A stretch of DNA of 64,000 nt from Thiosocius teredinicola (GCF_002009425.1 NZ_CP019936.1:1971297-2035296); one strand, 5' to 3'; positions 37,378-48,040 are shown, numbered from the stretch's first letter. Notes: generated from the sequence alone by a model not told the origin. A program made the numbers and translations.

Positions 37378-38253
37378 TTAATGATGCAGCGATTTCAGTC
37401 GTTCAGTAAATGCTGATGCGGCTGGTGACAATGCCACGCCGCGCCGTGCGATCACTGCGAGGCGACGCTCGATGCGCAGCCCCTGTACCGGGATCACCAC
37501 CACATCGCCATGCGGTTCGACGCCCAGCTGGCTGACGAAGGCGAGGTTGCCGGTGGTGGCCACCATGCGCAGGATCGCCGGGATCGATCGCAGCTCCATC
37601 ACAACGTTCACCTCGACGCCGGCATCGCGCAGCTTGGCATCGATGATCTGGCGCAAGGCACTGCCGGCCTCGAACGCAACGAATGCCTGGTCGGCAAGAT
37701 CGACGATACGCACGCGTCGGCGTTGTGCCAGCGGATGATCGTGGCGTGCAACCAGCACGATGCGGTCGTCAGTGAGCATGGTGATATCCAGCTCACGGTC
37801 ACGCACGGGCAGGGTGACCACGCCGAGTTCGAGGTGGCCGGCCACCACGTCGTCAGCAATCTCGCTACTACCGGCCTCGCGCATCTGGAAGCGCACCTGC
37901 GGGTAGGCCGCCTGAAACTCGGCAATCGCTTCAGGCAGGATGAACGATACTGCCGTCGCACCGCCACCGATGCGCACGGTGCCGCCTTCAAGTCGCTGAT
38001 GACTCGACACCAACTCGCGCATCTGCTCGTAGCGCGCCACGATGCCGAGCGCCTCGGACTGCACCAGCCGGCCCATCTCGGTCAGCGTTGCCCCTTTTCG
38101 GCCCCGCACGAGCAGTTCCACGCCCAGGTGTTGTTCGAGCTGTTGCAGACGGCGTGACAGTGCCGGTTGGGTAATGCCGATCTGTTCGGCGGCCTCGGTT
38201 ATTGCGCCGATTTCAGCCACCGCCAGGAATGAGCGCAGCAAGACCAGATCCAT
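37378..38253 (-). CDS. LysR-family transcriptional regulator
   Basis: The 291-residue protein has the N-terminal winged helix-turn-helix (LVLLRSFLAVAEIGAITEAA then GITQPALSRRLQQLEQHLGV). A LysR substrate-binding domain follows. It is divergent from acnB with about 200 bp between them, so acnB is a plausible target. It also lies upstream of acs on the same strand. The leader contains AT-rich repeats, including AAATA-TCATGT-TATTT just upstream of its start, that may be its binding site. Confidence 0.92.
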   Translation of the reverse strand: MDLVLLRSFLAVAEIGAITEAAEQIGITQPALSRRLQQLEQHLGVELLVRGRKGATLTEMGRLVQSEALGIVARYEQMRELVSSHQRLEGGTVRIGGGATAVSFILPEAIAEFQAAYPQVRFQMREAGSSEIADDVVAGHLELGVVTLPVRDRELDITMLTDDRIVLVARHDHPLAQRRRVRIVDLADQAFVAFEAGSALRQIIDAKLRDAGVEVNVVMELRSIPAILRMVATTGNLAFVSQLGVEPHGDVVVIPVQGLRIERRLAVIARRGVALSPAASAFTERLKSLHH

Positions 38254-38450
38254 GCATGCAAAAATATCATGTTATTTATGCAAAGTATCCATTTTACGTA
38301 TGTTTTTGCCTTTGCTAATTTGCCCGCCCAGTTAGCCGGGCTGAGCGCTCAATGCGCCGTGGCCCGGTAGAAACCAGGGTTTAACCACCAGCGGGGCACG
38401 CGCCGACTAGACTCGGAACATTGCCCGCCATACAGCTCATGAGGTGAACA

Positions 38451-41054
38451 ATGCTCGAAGCCTATCGCAAACACGTTGAAGAACGCGCCGAACAGGGTAT
38501 CCCGCCGCTGCCGTTGAACGCAGAGCAGGTGAACGAACTGGTCACCATGCTCAAGGCGCCGCCGGCCGGCGAAGAAGAAACCCTGCTCGATCTGCTGATC
38601 AATCGTGTGCCGCCGGGCGTCGATGATGCGGCTTACGTCAAAGCCGGCTTCCTGTCTGCCGTTGCCAAGGGCGAGGCCGAATCGCCGCTGATCGACAAGC
38701 GCAAGGCGGTCGAACTGCTGGGCACCATGCTCGGTGGCTACAACATCCAGCCGCTGATCGACCTGCTCGACGATGCCGACTTGGGCGAGCTCGCCGGCGA
38801 ACAGCTGAAGTACACCCTGCTGATGTTCGATGCGTTCCACGATGTTGAAGAAAAGTCGAAGGCCGGCAATGCCAATGCCAAGGCGGTCATCCAATCGTGG
38901 GCCGATGCCGAGTGGTTCACCCGTAAAGACAAGGTCGCCGACGAGATCAAACTGACCGTGTTCAAGGTGCCGGGCGAAACCAATACCGACGACCTTTCGC
39001 CGGCACAGGATGCCTGGTCGCGTCCCGACATTCCGTTGCACGCGCTGGCCATGCTGAAGAACGCGCGCGAAGGCATCGTCCCGGATGATCCGGGCAAGGT
39101 CGGCCCGATCAAGGCCATCGATGAACTCGAAGCCAAAGGCCTGCCGCTGGCCTATGTCGGCGACGTGGTGGGTACCGGATCTTCGCGCAAGTCGGCCACC
39201 AACTCGGTGCTGTGGCACATGGGTCACGACATTCCGTTTGTGCCGAACAAGCGTGCCGGTGGCGTGGTGCTCGGCGGCAAGATCGCGCCGATCTTCTTCA
39301 ATACGGTTGAAGATTCGGGTGCACTGCCGATCGAATGTCCGGTCGAGAAGATGAACACCGGCGACGTGATCGTGATCAAGCCGTATGCCGGCACGATCGA
39401 AAACGAAGCGGGCGAGGTGATTTCGGAGTTCTCGCTCAAGACCGACGTGATCCTCGACGAGGTGCAGGCCGGTGGCCGCATACCGCTGATCATCGGCCGC
39501 AGCCTGACAGCCCGTGCACGCGACTCGCTCGGCCTGGGCCATAGCGATGCATTCCGTACGCCGGTCGATCCGGAAGATAGCGGCAAGGGCTTTACGCTCG
39601 CGCAGAAGATGGTCGGCCAGGCCTGCGGCGTCGACGGTATTCGCCCGGGCACCTACTGCGAGCCGCGCATGAGCACGGTCGGCAGCCAGGACACCACCGG
39701 CCCAATGACCCGCGACGAGCTTAAAGAACTCGCGTGCCTCGGCTTCTCGGCCGATCTGGTCATGCAGTCGTTCTGCCACACCGCGGCCTATCCGAAGCCG
39801 GTCGACATCAATACCCAGCACACGCTGCCGGACTTTATCCAGACGCGTGGCGGTGTATCGCTGCGTCCGGGCGACGGCATCATCCACAGCTGGCTGAACC
39901 GCATGCTGCTGCCCGACCAGGTCGGCACCGGCGGCGATTCGCACACCCGCTTCCCGCTCGGTATCTCGTTCCCGGCCGGTTCCGGCCTGGTGGCGTTTGC
40001 CGCGGCCTTGGGCGTAATGCCGCTGGATATGCCCGAATCGGTACTGGTCAAGTTCACCGGTGAGATGCAGCCGGGTATCACGCTGCGCGACCTGGTCAAC
40101 GCGATTCCTTACGAGGCGATCAAGCGTGGCCTGCTGACGGTTGAGAAGCAGGGCAAGAAGAACGTCTACAACGGTCGTATCCTCGAGATCCAGGGCTTGC
40201 CGAATTTGACCGTCGAGCAGGCGTTTGAGCTGTCGGATGCCTCGGCCGAGCGCTCCGCCGGCGGTTGTACGATTGAGCTTTCGGAAGACTCGGTCGCCGA
40301 GTACCTGCGTTCGAACATCGTCATGCTGCGTTGGATGATCGACAATGGCTACGACGACAAGCGTACTCTCGAGCGTCGTGCGCGTGCGATGGAAGAGTGG
40401 CTGGCCAACCCGTCGCTGATGCGTGCCGACGAAGACGCGGAGTACGCCGAGGTCATCGAGATCAACATGTCCGAGATCAAAGAGCCGCTGTTGGCTTGCC
40501 CGAACGATCCGGACGACGTCAAGACCTTGTCTGACGTGGCCGGCGACAAGATCGACGAGGTGTTCATCGGTTCGTGCATGACCAACATCGGTCACTTCCG
40601 CGCGGCCGGCAAGCTGCTGCAGGCAGCCGGCGAGGTGATCCCGACCCGTCTGTGGATCGCACCGCCGACCAAGATGGACGAGCACGTGCTGATGGAAGAG
40701 GGTTACTACAACATCTTCGCCACCTCCGGCGCGCGCACCGAGATGCCGGGCTGTTCGCTGTGTATGGGCAACCAGGCGCGCATCGCGGCCAACTCGACGG
40801 CGGTGTCGACCTCGACGCGTAACTTCCCGAACCGTTTGGGCCAGGGTGCGAACGTGTACCTGGCCTCGGCCGAGCTGGCGGCGATCGCGGCGGTACTCGG
40901 CAAGCTGCCGACGCCGGCCGAATACATGGAATACGCGGGCAAGATCGACAGCATGGCGCCGGAGATCTACCGCTACATGAACTTCGACCAGATGCCGGAG
41001 TTCGTCGAGTCAGCCAAACGCGGCCAGGAGGTCGTGCTGAAACTCGCGATTTGA
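38451..41054 (+). CDS. acnB: Aconitate hydratase B
   Basis: AcnB isomerises citrate and isocitrate in the TCA cycle and can also bind mRNA when its cluster is lost. The 867 residues are very close to E. coli AcnB (865). The HEAT-like N-terminal domain ([19 protein letters not shown]) is present. The cluster cysteines lie in [11 protein letters not shown] and in [11 protein letters not shown]. It begins its own transcript and ends at a strong terminator. Confidence 0.98.
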   Translation: MLEAYRKHVEERAEQGIPPLPLNAEQVNELVTMLKAPPAGEEETLLDLLINRVPPGVDDAAYVKAGFLSAVAKGEAESPLIDKRKAVELLGTMLGGYNIQPLIDLLDDADLGELAGEQLKYTLLMFDAFHDVEEKSKAGNANAKAVIQSWADAEWFTRKDKVADEIKLTVFKVPGETNTDDLSPAQDAWSRPDIPLHALAMLKNAREGIVPDDPGKVGPIKAIDELEAKGLPLAYVGDVVGTGSSRKSATNSVLWHMGHDIPFVPNKRAGGVVLGGKIAPIFFNTVEDSGALPIECPVEKMNTGDVIVIKPYAGTIENEAGEVISEFSLKTDVILDEVQAGGRIPLIIGRSLTARARDSLGLGHSDAFRTPVDPEDSGKGFTLAQKMVGQACGVDGIRPGTYCEPRMSTVGSQDTTGPMTRDELKELACLGFSADLVMQSFCHTAAYPKPVDINTQHTLPDFIQTRGGVSLRPGDGIIHSWLNRMLLPDQVGTGGDSHTRFPLGISFPAGSGLVAFAAALGVMPLDMPESVLVKFTGEMQPGITLRDLVNAIPYEAIKRGLLTVEKQGKKNVYNGRILEIQGLPNLTVEQAFELSDASAERSAGGCTIELSEDSVAEYLRSNIVMLRWMIDNGYDDKRTLERRARAMEEWLANPSLMRADEDAEYAEVIEINMSEIKEPLLACPNDPDDVKTLSDVAGDKIDEVFIGSCMTNIGHFRAAGKLLQAAGEVIPTRLWIAPPTKMDEHVLMEEGYYNIFATSGARTEMPGCSLCMGNQARIAANSTAVSTSTRNFPNRLGQGANVYLASAELAAIAAVLGKLPTPAEYMEYAGKIDSMAPEIYRYMNFDQMPEFVESAKRGQEVVLKLAI

Positions 41055-41083
41055 TTTCTGGCGTAATTCGCATGCTCTGTCAG

Positions 41084-41109
41084 ACCCCGGCCATTGGCCG
41101 GGGTTTTTT
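41084..41109 (+). terminator. Intrinsic terminator after acnB
   Basis: CCCCGGCC-ATT-GGCCGGGG forms a perfect 8-bp stem followed by six T residues, 31 bp after the acnB stop. Confidence 0.93.
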
Positions 41110-41197
41110 GTGTCCGCGCCGGCTGAACACCTGAGCGCAAACTTTGTTAGCATCGGCAGATGCCAGAGGCCGGGCGAATCAGAATAAAGAGGTAGGT

Positions 41198-41761
41198 ATG
41201 CCGCTGCTGACGAAGTTCATCGCCAACCAACGCTATGCGATGATCGCACCGCACATCCGGGGTGACGTGCTCGAGCTGGGGTGCGGCAACGCCCAGGTGC
41301 TGGCCGAGCATGCCGACAAGCTCACCAGCTACTCCGGTGTTGAGCGCTCGCCCAAGCAGATCGAGAAACTCAAGGGTCTGTACCCCGACTCAACCTTCTA
41401 TCAGCGCGATCTCGACAAGGACCAGCTGAACATCGATCGTCAGTTCGACTGCATCCTGATGATCGCCTTGATCGAACATCTGTTCAATCAGCAGTTCGTG
41501 ATGGACCAGGTCGCCAAGCTGCTCAAACCCGGCGGCGTGATTGTGATCACCACGCCGACGCCGATCGGCAACGATTTTGTACACCGCCTGGGCGCGTCGG
41601 TCGGCTTGTTTTCGAAGATGGCGGTCGACGATCACATCGTGCTCTACAACCGCCACCGTTTCCGTATCCTGGTCGACGAGGTGGGCCTCAAGCTCAAATC
41701 GCACCGCTATTTTCAGCTGATGTGCAACCAGCTCGCCGTACTTGAGCGACCGGCGACGTAG
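41198..41761 (+). CDS. SAM-dependent methyltransferase
   Basis: The 187-residue protein starts at ATG 41198, behind GAGGTAG. It is a class I methyltransferase: motif I is VLELGCGNAQVLAEHA, and the later motif LKPGGVIVITTPTPIGNDF follows. The substrate is unknown. It is short, containing only the catalytic fold, and lacks a recognisable substrate domain. It is probably a single gene. Confidence 0.82.
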   Translation: MPLLTKFIANQRYAMIAPHIRGDVLELGCGNAQVLAEHADKLTSYSGVERSPKQIEKLKGLYPDSTFYQRDLDKDQLNIDRQFDCILMIALIEHLFNQQFVMDQVAKLLKPGGVIVITTPTPIGNDFVHRLGASVGLFSKMAVDDHIVLYNRHRFRILVDEVGLKLKSHRYFQLMCNQLAVLERPAT

Positions 41762-41944
41762 ATCGCCACAGCGGTTTGTGGCGCCTGGGTTTCGCGCCAA
41801 AATGCGGTTTCAATCACAAAATTGATGTCCATTTCTCAGTTTGATCGATCGGATTTGTGTTCCTGGGCGGGCGACTTTAGCCTGCATGCCCGAGCGGTCG
41901 CTCTAAATGATCATGACCGCCTTTGTGACCTTGGAGGGAGTTCA

Positions 41945-42898
41945 ATGCTGGTTCGCCATTTTGTGCCGTTTGTTACTAGTTCAGCGGTAGCTGTGTTCCT
42001 TGCCGCAGGCCAGGTGTCTGCTCAAGAGGTGCCTTTGCTGCCGCCCGGGGCGAAGCCTGGTGAGTGCTATACCCGGATCTACGTGCCGCCGCAGTACGAA
42101 ACGAAAGTCGAAGAGATCGTGGTTACGGACGGTACCGAGCATGTCGAGATCATGCCGGCCCAGTTCAAGTGGGTCGAGAAGCAGGTGCTGGTCAAAGAAG
42201 AAAGCGAAAAGATCGAGGTGATCCCCGCAAGCTTTAAGACCGTCGAAGAGAAAGTCGAAATCAAGCCGGCTACCGAGGTTCTGAAGATCGTTCCGGCACA
42301 GTTCGATGAAGTCGAAGAGAAGGTGTTGGTACGCGAAGGCTATACCACCTGGAAAACCGGCCGTGGCCCGGTCGAGAAGATCGACGCCAGTACCGGCGAG
42401 ATCATGTGTCTGGTCGAGGTGCCGGCAGAGTACAAAACCATTCAGCGCCGCAAGCTGATCACGCCGGCGACCACCGAAACCGTCGTTGAGCCGGCCAAGT
42501 ACAAGGTCGTCAAAAAGCGGGTTATCGACAAAGCCGCCGAGACCAAAGTGACCAAGATCCCGGCCGAGTATGTCACCGTCAAGGTGCAGGAGCTGGTCGA
42601 GAAGGCCAAGCCCGAGCGTGCGCCGGTACCGGCCGAGTTGGTCGAGGTCGAGAAGATCATGAAGGTGCAGGACGGTGGCCTGGAGTGGCGCCAGATCCTG
42701 TGTGAAACCAACATGACGCGCGACGTGGTCGGTCAAATCCAGGCGGCTCTGAAAGAGCAAGGCGTCTACGGTGGAACGATCGATGGCTCTCTCGGCCCGA
42801 TGACGATGCGCGCCGTGCGCAATTTCCAGAAGTCGAAAAACCTGGCGTCCGGGCAACTCACGATCGAGACCTTGGATGCGCTGGGCGTGAAGCTGTAA
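41945..42898 (+). CDS. Exported repeat protein with C-terminal peptidoglycan-binding domain
   Basis: Start ATG 41945 follows GGAGGGAG. The 317-residue product has a signal peptide (to about residue 26). It then has a string of degenerate units of about 20-26 residues with the core P.F..VEEKV: IMPAQFKWVEKQVLV, VIPASFKTVEEKVEI, IVPAQFDEVEEKVLV and VPAEYKTIQRRKLI. Similar units follow further on. The C-terminal domain (about 258-315) is a PG_binding_1 fold (QIQAALKEQGVYGGTIDGSL, TMRAVRNFQKSKNL). The protein probably sits in the periplasm, bound to the wall. The repeat region has no named family I recognise. Confidence 0.8.
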   Translation: MLVRHFVPFVTSSAVAVFLAAGQVSAQEVPLLPPGAKPGECYTRIYVPPQYETKVEEIVVTDGTEHVEIMPAQFKWVEKQVLVKEESEKIEVIPASFKTVEEKVEIKPATEVLKIVPAQFDEVEEKVLVREGYTTWKTGRGPVEKIDASTGEIMCLVEVPAEYKTIQRRKLITPATTETVVEPAKYKVVKKRVIDKAAETKVTKIPAEYVTVKVQELVEKAKPERAPVPAELVEVEKIMKVQDGGLEWRQILCETNMTRDVVGQIQAALKEQGVYGGTIDGSLGPMTMRAVRNFQKSKNLASGQLTIETLDALGVKL

Positions 42899-42928
42899 GC
42901 CGCCTCGCAACCTCAGCTACGCTAACGA

Positions 42929-42957
42929 ACCGCCCCCTATCGGGGGCGGTTTTTTTT
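42929..42957 (+). terminator. Intrinsic terminator after the repeat protein gene
   Basis: ACCGCCCCC-TATC-GGGGGCGGT forms a 9-bp stem that runs straight into eight T residues, 30 bp after the stop codon. Confidence 0.94.
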
Positions 42958-42958
42958 G

Positions 42959-43457
42959 CGCTGAAATTGCGAAATCTTCAAGAGTCTTGACGTAGCCCCT
43001 GGCATATTTCCACACTGGCCTCATAGATTTTTGTTATTGCGCTATGACCTCAGTCCGGTGTAGCGTCCACTTTGAGGGCTAAAGGGTAAGGGAAATCCCT
43101 AACGTGAATTTACAAATGTTCCGGGAACTCCCTTAACCGAAACCCGACTAAGTTGAGAACTGAGCCGGTTTTGGCGTGATCGACGGCTTCGTTTCTCGAA
43201 ATTTGTTGCTCGTTTCACCAACCAACGTTGTTGGAACCTGTACAAAGTTGGTGCGATCAAGGTAGATCGACACCGGAAGTAAAGGTCCTGTGCTGAAGAA
43301 AATGGATTTGTAATCAGTAGGATGCGGTAATCAGGCGCGATTGGGCACGTTTGCTGCAGAGCACAATTAATTACGCGAATTCCCTTAAGGGTATTCATCT
43401 TTCTAATGACAGGTCGATATAGATCACATCAAGAGTTATGCAGAAGGCAGTATCAAC
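42959..43457. other. AT-rich intergenic region with CCCTTAA repeats
   Basis: About 500 bp with no supported gene, AT-richer than the flanks. GAACTCCCTTAA (43125-43136) and GAATTCCCTTAA (43378-43389) are near-identical direct repeats 253 bp apart. The second extends to the palindrome CCCTTAAGGG (43382-43391). The end of this region is the upstream leader of the 43458 gene. Confidence 0.45.
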
Positions 43458-43868
43458 ATGCTATCCGAGAATGAAACAGATCGACATCGCACCGAGCGTA
43501 CTTCGGGAGTAGGGCGTCACGCACGCAAACACCACGACCAGTATTCTCATTATTCCCACGAAATGCCGGAAGACACGAAGGAAGCGACCGGTAGGGTCAT
43601 CATTCGGGCCGTACCCGTCATCTATGCCGGGGTTATCGGTCATCTCACCGACCATACCGTCGTTTCGCTGATCCTAGGTCTGGCCCTGTCGGTCGGACTG
43701 GATCTGGCCATGGGCAAGCACTCCATCGTCCGTCCCATGTGGCGAACCTGCTCCGTAGCAGGATGCCCCCTGATCGCGGCCGCCTCGCGCACCGTTGCGA
43801 AGGTCATGCGTATGCTGGGTATGCATCCGCCGTCATCGATGCGCGATATGCGCTGTGGCGTATCCTGA
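43458..43868 (+). CDS. Uncharacterised small protein with a hydrophobic segment
   Basis: The 136-residue protein starts with a hydrophilic, His-rich region (ERTSGVGRHARKHHDQYSHY). One or two hydrophobic helices follow (VIYAGVIGHLTDHTVVSLIL, GLALSVGLDLAM), and then a Cys/Met-containing tail. No family is recognised. The site AGAAGG lies about 10 bp before the start. A hairpin terminator follows. Its gene status is moderately supported. Confidence 0.5.
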   Translation: MLSENETDRHRTERTSGVGRHARKHHDQYSHYSHEMPEDTKEATGRVIIRAVPVIYAGVIGHLTDHTVVSLILGLALSVGLDLAMGKHSIVRPMWRTCSVAGCPLIAAASRTVAKVMRMLGMHPPSSMRDMRCGVS

Positions 43869-43880
43869 TGATGTTTGATT

Positions 43881-43910
43881 AGCGGCCCCTGCGCGGGGCC
43901 GCTTGTCGTT
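43881..43910 (+). terminator. Terminator-like hairpin after the 43458 gene
   Basis: AGCGGCCCC-TGCGC-GGGGCCGCT forms a perfect 9-bp stem, 12 bp after the stop. A weak T-rich tail (TGTCGTT) follows. Confidence 0.7.
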
Positions 43911-44105
43911 CGATTTCCGGCTTTTCTTGCCATCAGGTGGCCGCACACTGGTCGCCGCGCTTTCTTCTCCGCCCCAATCTCCGTTTAACCTGCCAGCTCA
44001 CCCGCGTTGCGACGCTGCGGTGTCGGCGACAAAACCACTGCTCCCAGTGGCGTGACGTGCTAGCTTCGGGTCTCATCACCGTGCAGACCAATCGGGATAG
44101 CCGCT

Positions 44106-44558
44106 GTGTTGAACGACATCTACAACTTCTTCCGCGTCAGCGAGCAGTTGGTGACTGCCGGTCAGCCGACTGAAGCGCAATTGCGCGAGGTCGCAGCGCT
44201 CGACTTCGACGTGGTGATCAATCTTGCCCTGCACGACGATCCCCGCTACTCGCTGCCCGACGAGACCGGCCTGGTGAGCGGCCTGGGCATGCGCTATGTG
44301 CATATCCCGGTGCCTTTCGACGCGCCGCATGCGTCTCACCTCGAGCAATTCTACGCAGCGATGCGCTCTGCCGAAGGGCAGAAGGTGTTTGTGCACTGTG
44401 CGGCCAATATGCGCGCGACGGCGTTCGTCGGTCTGTATCTGCTTAGTCGCCAAAGGATGCCGGAAGAGCAGGCGTTTGCCGCGCTGCGTTCGGTGTGGGA
44501 GCCGAACGAGGTCTGGTCAGCATTTATCGGCGCCCACATGGAGAAGGCGCATGGCTAG
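44106..44558 (+). CDS. Dual-specificity-type protein phosphatase
   Basis: The 150-residue protein has the cysteine phosphatase P-loop VHCAANMRAT (C-X5-R-A). An upstream conserved region with TAGQPTEAQLREVAALDFDV fits the TIGR01244/DSP-like family of bacterial phosphatases. The start is GTG 44106 followed by a Leu codon. The next gene starts 18 bp after its stop, so the two may be co-transcribed. Confidence 0.83.
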   Translation: MLNDIYNFFRVSEQLVTAGQPTEAQLREVAALDFDVVINLALHDDPRYSLPDETGLVSGLGMRYVHIPVPFDAPHASHLEQFYAAMRSAEGQKVFVHCAANMRATAFVGLYLLSRQRMPEEQAFAALRSVWEPNEVWSAFIGAHMEKAHG

Positions 44559-44576
44559 GTGCCTGCAAATCGGCGT

Positions 44577-44909
44577 ATGAGTGAGTTCGCCGAATACCTG
44601 CCGGAGTTGTTCGAATCGATGGGCCAGGTTCGTCTGCGACGCATGTTCGGCGGACATGGCGTGTTCCTCGACGGCTTGATGTTCGGTCTGGTGGCGGATG
44701 ACGTGCTTTATCTCAAGACCGACGACGTAAACCGTCCCGATTACGAACAGCTAGATCTTGCGCCATTCAGCTATGTAAAGGCCGGGCGAGCGATCAAGAT
44801 GTCGTATTATGAAGCGCCCGCACTGATCTATGATGATGCGGAAGAGGCGGCGATCTGGGCTGCGCGCGCATTCGAAGCTGCGCGGCGCGGAGAGAATCGC
44901 AAGTGCTGA
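44577..44909 (+). CDS. TfoX N-terminal domain protein
   Basis: The 110-residue protein has the TfoX_N domain: it begins MSEFAEYLPELFESMGQVRL and continues RRMFGGHGVFLDGLMFGLVA. TfoX/Sxy regulates competence in some gammaproteobacteria, but N-domain-only proteins are of unknown role. ATG 44577 gives the conserved family start. An in-frame GTG at 44559 is possible. It is close to and probably in an operon with the phosphatase upstream. Confidence 0.85.
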   Translation: MSEFAEYLPELFESMGQVRLRRMFGGHGVFLDGLMFGLVADDVLYLKTDDVNRPDYEQLDLAPFSYVKAGRAIKMSYYEAPALIYDDAEEAAIWAARAFEAARRGENRKC

Positions 44910-44989
44910 TTGCCGTGTGCTGACGCCGTAGCACGTGGTGGACACGAGGATGGATTGGGATATCCGACCGAAAAGGCAAGGAGGCAGAT

Positions 44990-46516
44990 ATGCAGGACTA
45001 TGGCCGCTGGGATGCGGTAGCGATGGCCGAACATGTGCGTCGCGGCGACGTGGCGCCCGGCGAGCTCGTGGATGAAGCACGACAACGGGTTGCAGCGGTC
45101 AACCCGGCGCTGAATGCCGTGATCGCGTCGATGGATAACTACGCCGAGTGCGTGCTCGCCGGCGTCGACAGGCAGGCGCCTTTTGCCGGCGTGCCCTTTC
45201 TCGTCAAAGACCTCTTCCTGCCGATGGCCGGTGAACCGATGTCGAACGGCAGCCGCGCCATGCGTCACTATGTACCGGAACACGATTGCCCGCTGGCGCA
45301 GCGGTTTCGCGGGATCGGTCTGGTGACCTTCGGCAAGACAAACACCGCCGAATTCGGCAACGCCTCGCTGACCGCGCCGGTGGCATTCGGTCCAACCAAC
45401 AATCCGTGGAATACCGATCTCAACGCCGGTGGTTCGAGCGGCGGCAGCGCCGCGGCTGTGGCGGCCGGGATCGTGCCGATGGCCTGGGGCAGCGACGGTG
45501 GTGGATCGATTCGGCTGCCTGCCTCTTACTGCGGCGTGTTCGGCTTCAAGCCATCGCGCGGAATCAATGCCTATGCCGATGCCAAGGCCGCATGGGGAGA
45601 TGCGGTGGTCAGCCATGTGCTGACGCGTTCGGTGCGCGACAGTGCCGCCTATCTCGATTTGATTGTTGACAATCCAATGCGTGTGCGACGGTCCCAATTG
45701 CAATCGTTCGAAGGTGGATACCTGCATGCCGTCGAGCGTGGCCTGCACCGCGAATTGCGGGTCGGCCTGCTCATCCAGTCGCCGGTTGGGAGGCCGGTGG
45801 CCCCACAGGCGGCAGCCGCCGCCGTACAGACCTCGGCGATCTGCGAGTCGCTGGGCCACGAGGTCGAAGAATTGGAATGGCCGTTCAACGGCAGGGCGCT
45901 GATGCGCGCCTTTCTGCGGGTTGTTGTGCATTCGACGGCGCAAGACCTCGACGCCATGGCGCAACTACTCGGTGTGCCGGCGGCTGGCCTCGATATCGAG
46001 CTGGCGAACCGTTTCATGGCCACGGCCGGTCGCGGTGTGACCCAAGAGCAGGTCGACGCGGCGTTGCGTGAATGGCGCGAAGCGGCGCAGGCCATGTCGC
46101 GCTTGCATGAGCAGTTCGATGTGCTGTTGACGCCCACGGTGGCGACGCCGCCGTTGAAACACGGGGCGCTCGATCCCAAGCCGCTCGAGCGGATGTTGAT
46201 GCGCTTTATGTCGAGTACCCGCCTGGCCCGATGGTCGGTCAATGATGCCTTGCTCGATTCGATGATCGACAGTTCGATTTACCAAACGCCGTTCACCCCG
46301 ATAGCGAACATGACTGGGCAGCCGGCGATGTCGGTACCGTTGTTCTGGGACGACGCGCGCTTGCCTCATGGCGTCCAATTCATCGCCGCGCACGGCAACG
46401 ACGCCCTGCTGTTCGCGCTGGCGGCACAGATGGAGAATGCCTGTCCTTGGATCGACAAACGCCCGCCGGTGTCGGCGGATGCATTGCGGGAAGTTTCTGC
46501 CTCGGAGGTTGCCTGA
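44990..46516 (+). CDS. Amidase-signature family enzyme
   Basis: The 508-residue protein contains the Ser-cisSer-Lys triad of the amidase family: Lys73 in PFLVKDLF, the cis-serine in [10 protein letters not shown] (149-150) and the nucleophile Ser173 in [13 protein letters not shown]. It hydrolyses an amide bond, but the substrate is not clear. It is not the tRNA transamidosome subunit, because no gatB/gatC lies near. A good ribosome-binding site (AAGGAGG) precedes it. Confidence 0.9.
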   Translation: MQDYGRWDAVAMAEHVRRGDVAPGELVDEARQRVAAVNPALNAVIASMDNYAECVLAGVDRQAPFAGVPFLVKDLFLPMAGEPMSNGSRAMRHYVPEHDCPLAQRFRGIGLVTFGKTNTAEFGNASLTAPVAFGPTNNPWNTDLNAGGSSGGSAAAVAAGIVPMAWGSDGGGSIRLPASYCGVFGFKPSRGINAYADAKAAWGDAVVSHVLTRSVRDSAAYLDLIVDNPMRVRRSQLQSFEGGYLHAVERGLHRELRVGLLIQSPVGRPVAPQAAAAAVQTSAICESLGHEVEELEWPFNGRALMRAFLRVVVHSTAQDLDAMAQLLGVPAAGLDIELANRFMATAGRGVTQEQVDAALREWREAAQAMSRLHEQFDVLLTPTVATPPLKHGALDPKPLERMLMRFMSSTRLARWSVNDALLDSMIDSSIYQTPFTPIANMTGQPAMSVPLFWDDARLPHGVQFIAAHGNDALLFALAAQMENACPWIDKRPPVSADALREVSASEVA

Positions 46517-46676
46517 CGAGTGTGTAGGAAATTGTCGACACGTTCACCACGGGCCCACATCGGCGCATATTTCGTGGCAGAATTATCCGTTCAGCGAACC
46601 GGCTGACGACCGGAAAGAGCGTGCGGCAGCACGCGCGTGCTGACGTAACAATCAAGAATCATAAAAGGCGTGCGCC

Positions 46677-47702
46677 GTGGAATTACCCACTCATGGCACT
46701 GAGCAGTTGTCCGATTTCCGGATCAAGTCGACCCAGGGGGTCGCGATAACCACGCTCATATTGCTGACCCCTTTTTCGATCCACAACTTTGCCGAGGGCA
46801 GGATCGTGTTGGGTGTCGGCTCACTGGCGATTGTCGCCATCCTGGCGTTCAAGGCCTGGAGTATCGGGCGTGGACGTTACTATCCCGGCCTGACGTTCTT
46901 TGCTCTGGTGCCGATCATCCTGGCATTGTTGGCGGCGGTGTTTTATGAACACGGCATCGTCGGCGCACTCTGGAGTTATCCGGCGGTCATCTCCTTCTAC
47001 TTCATCCTGTCGGAGAAGAAGGCGTGGATCGCCAATCTGTTGCTGCTGGCGTTGATGTTGCCGATCGCCTGGATGGTGTTGGATCACGCACTGGCGGCGC
47101 GTGTCGCGGCTACGCTGCTGGTCGTCAGTACCTTCTCGATTATCTTCATGCGAGTGATCACCAGTCAGCAGGAAAAACTGCAGATGCTGGCGGTCACCGA
47201 TCCGTTGACCGGGGTGTTCAATCGCACCTTGTTGCGTTCAACGCTCGAGCAGGCCGTGCTGCAGAGCCGGCGCACCCAAACGCCGATGACGCTGATCGCC
47301 CTCGACCTGGATCATTTCAAGCAAATCAATGATGACTTCGGACACGATGGCGGCGATACCGTGCTGCGTGGGGTCGGCAAGCTGCTGTCGCATCGCCTGC
47401 GTCGCGTCGACCGCGTGTTCCGCCTGGGGGGCGAAGAGTTTCTGGCGCTGTTGTACGGCGCGGATGAGCAGAATGGTCGTCGGGTGGCCAAGGAGTTGTG
47501 CGATGCCGTGTCGACCCACTCGTTCTTGGACGAACACCGGGTGACCGTGAGTATCGGTGTCGCCACGCTGCAGCCGGATGAAAATTGGCGTGCCTGGACA
47601 AAGCGCGCCGATGAGAATCTGTACCATGCCAAATCGAAGGGACGAAACCAGGTGTCGATCGGGCGCCAGGCGGTGGATGAGCCGCTGGCCGCGACTACCT
47701 GA
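46677..47702 (+). CDS. Diguanylate cyclase with N-terminal membrane domain
   Basis: The 341-residue protein has five to six predicted membrane helices (about 20-160). A cytoplasmic GGDEF domain follows (about 170-335), with the signature RLGGEEFLALL and TPMTLIALDLDHFKQIND. It should make cyclic-di-GMP. The active-site variant is GGEEF, which is a functional form. No I-site RxxD is clearly visible five residues before it (it reads RRVDRVFRLGGEEF). The start is GTG 46677. Confidence 0.9.
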   Translation: MELPTHGTEQLSDFRIKSTQGVAITTLILLTPFSIHNFAEGRIVLGVGSLAIVAILAFKAWSIGRGRYYPGLTFFALVPIILALLAAVFYEHGIVGALWSYPAVISFYFILSEKKAWIANLLLLALMLPIAWMVLDHALAARVAATLLVVSTFSIIFMRVITSQQEKLQMLAVTDPLTGVFNRTLLRSTLEQAVLQSRRTQTPMTLIALDLDHFKQINDDFGHDGGDTVLRGVGKLLSHRLRRVDRVFRLGGEEFLALLYGADEQNGRRVAKELCDAVSTHSFLDEHRVTVSIGVATLQPDENWRAWTKRADENLYHAKSKGRNQVSIGRQAVDEPLAATT

Positions 47703-47718
47703 ATGGCAACGGGGGGAC

Positions 47719-47913
47719 CTAACGCGGTGTAATGAAGAACCGCATGATGTCGGCGGATGTCTCGCCGTCGGCGACGATTGCCGCGGTCCATTTCGGAATC
47801 GCCTGAATCGCCCAGATAATAAACACGACCAACACGATCTTCTTGCCACGCGACATCGCGCTGAGGCGTTCCATCAATTCGCCGGATTGGTCGTCTTTCA
47901 AGGTTTTCGGCAT
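47719..47913 (-). CDS. Small single-pass membrane protein
   Basis: The start at 47913 gives 64 residues: a short soluble N-terminus (PKTLKDDQSGELMERLSAMS) and one membrane helix (KIVLVVFIIWAIQAI). A short C-terminal tail ends FFITPR. It is an unstudied small protein, convergent with the diguanylate cyclase. Confidence 0.5.
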   Translation of the reverse strand: MPKTLKDDQSGELMERLSAMSRGKKIVLVVFIIWAIQAIPKWTAAIVADGETSADIMRFFITPR

Positions 47914-48040
47914 CGCATTGCGCCCATCATAGAGGCAAACCCGGGAAGGGAATCCAGGACTCGTTGGCGAAAGCGTAGCACCCCACATAGAGTTGCCACG
48001 TTGCGATTTCCGGGGTATTTCGGCAGATACTGAAATGCCA

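Noticed and set aside
38349-40685. 778-residue open frame antisense to acnB
   Set aside because: It lies opposite the well-supported AcnB and shows Arg/His-rich shadow composition.
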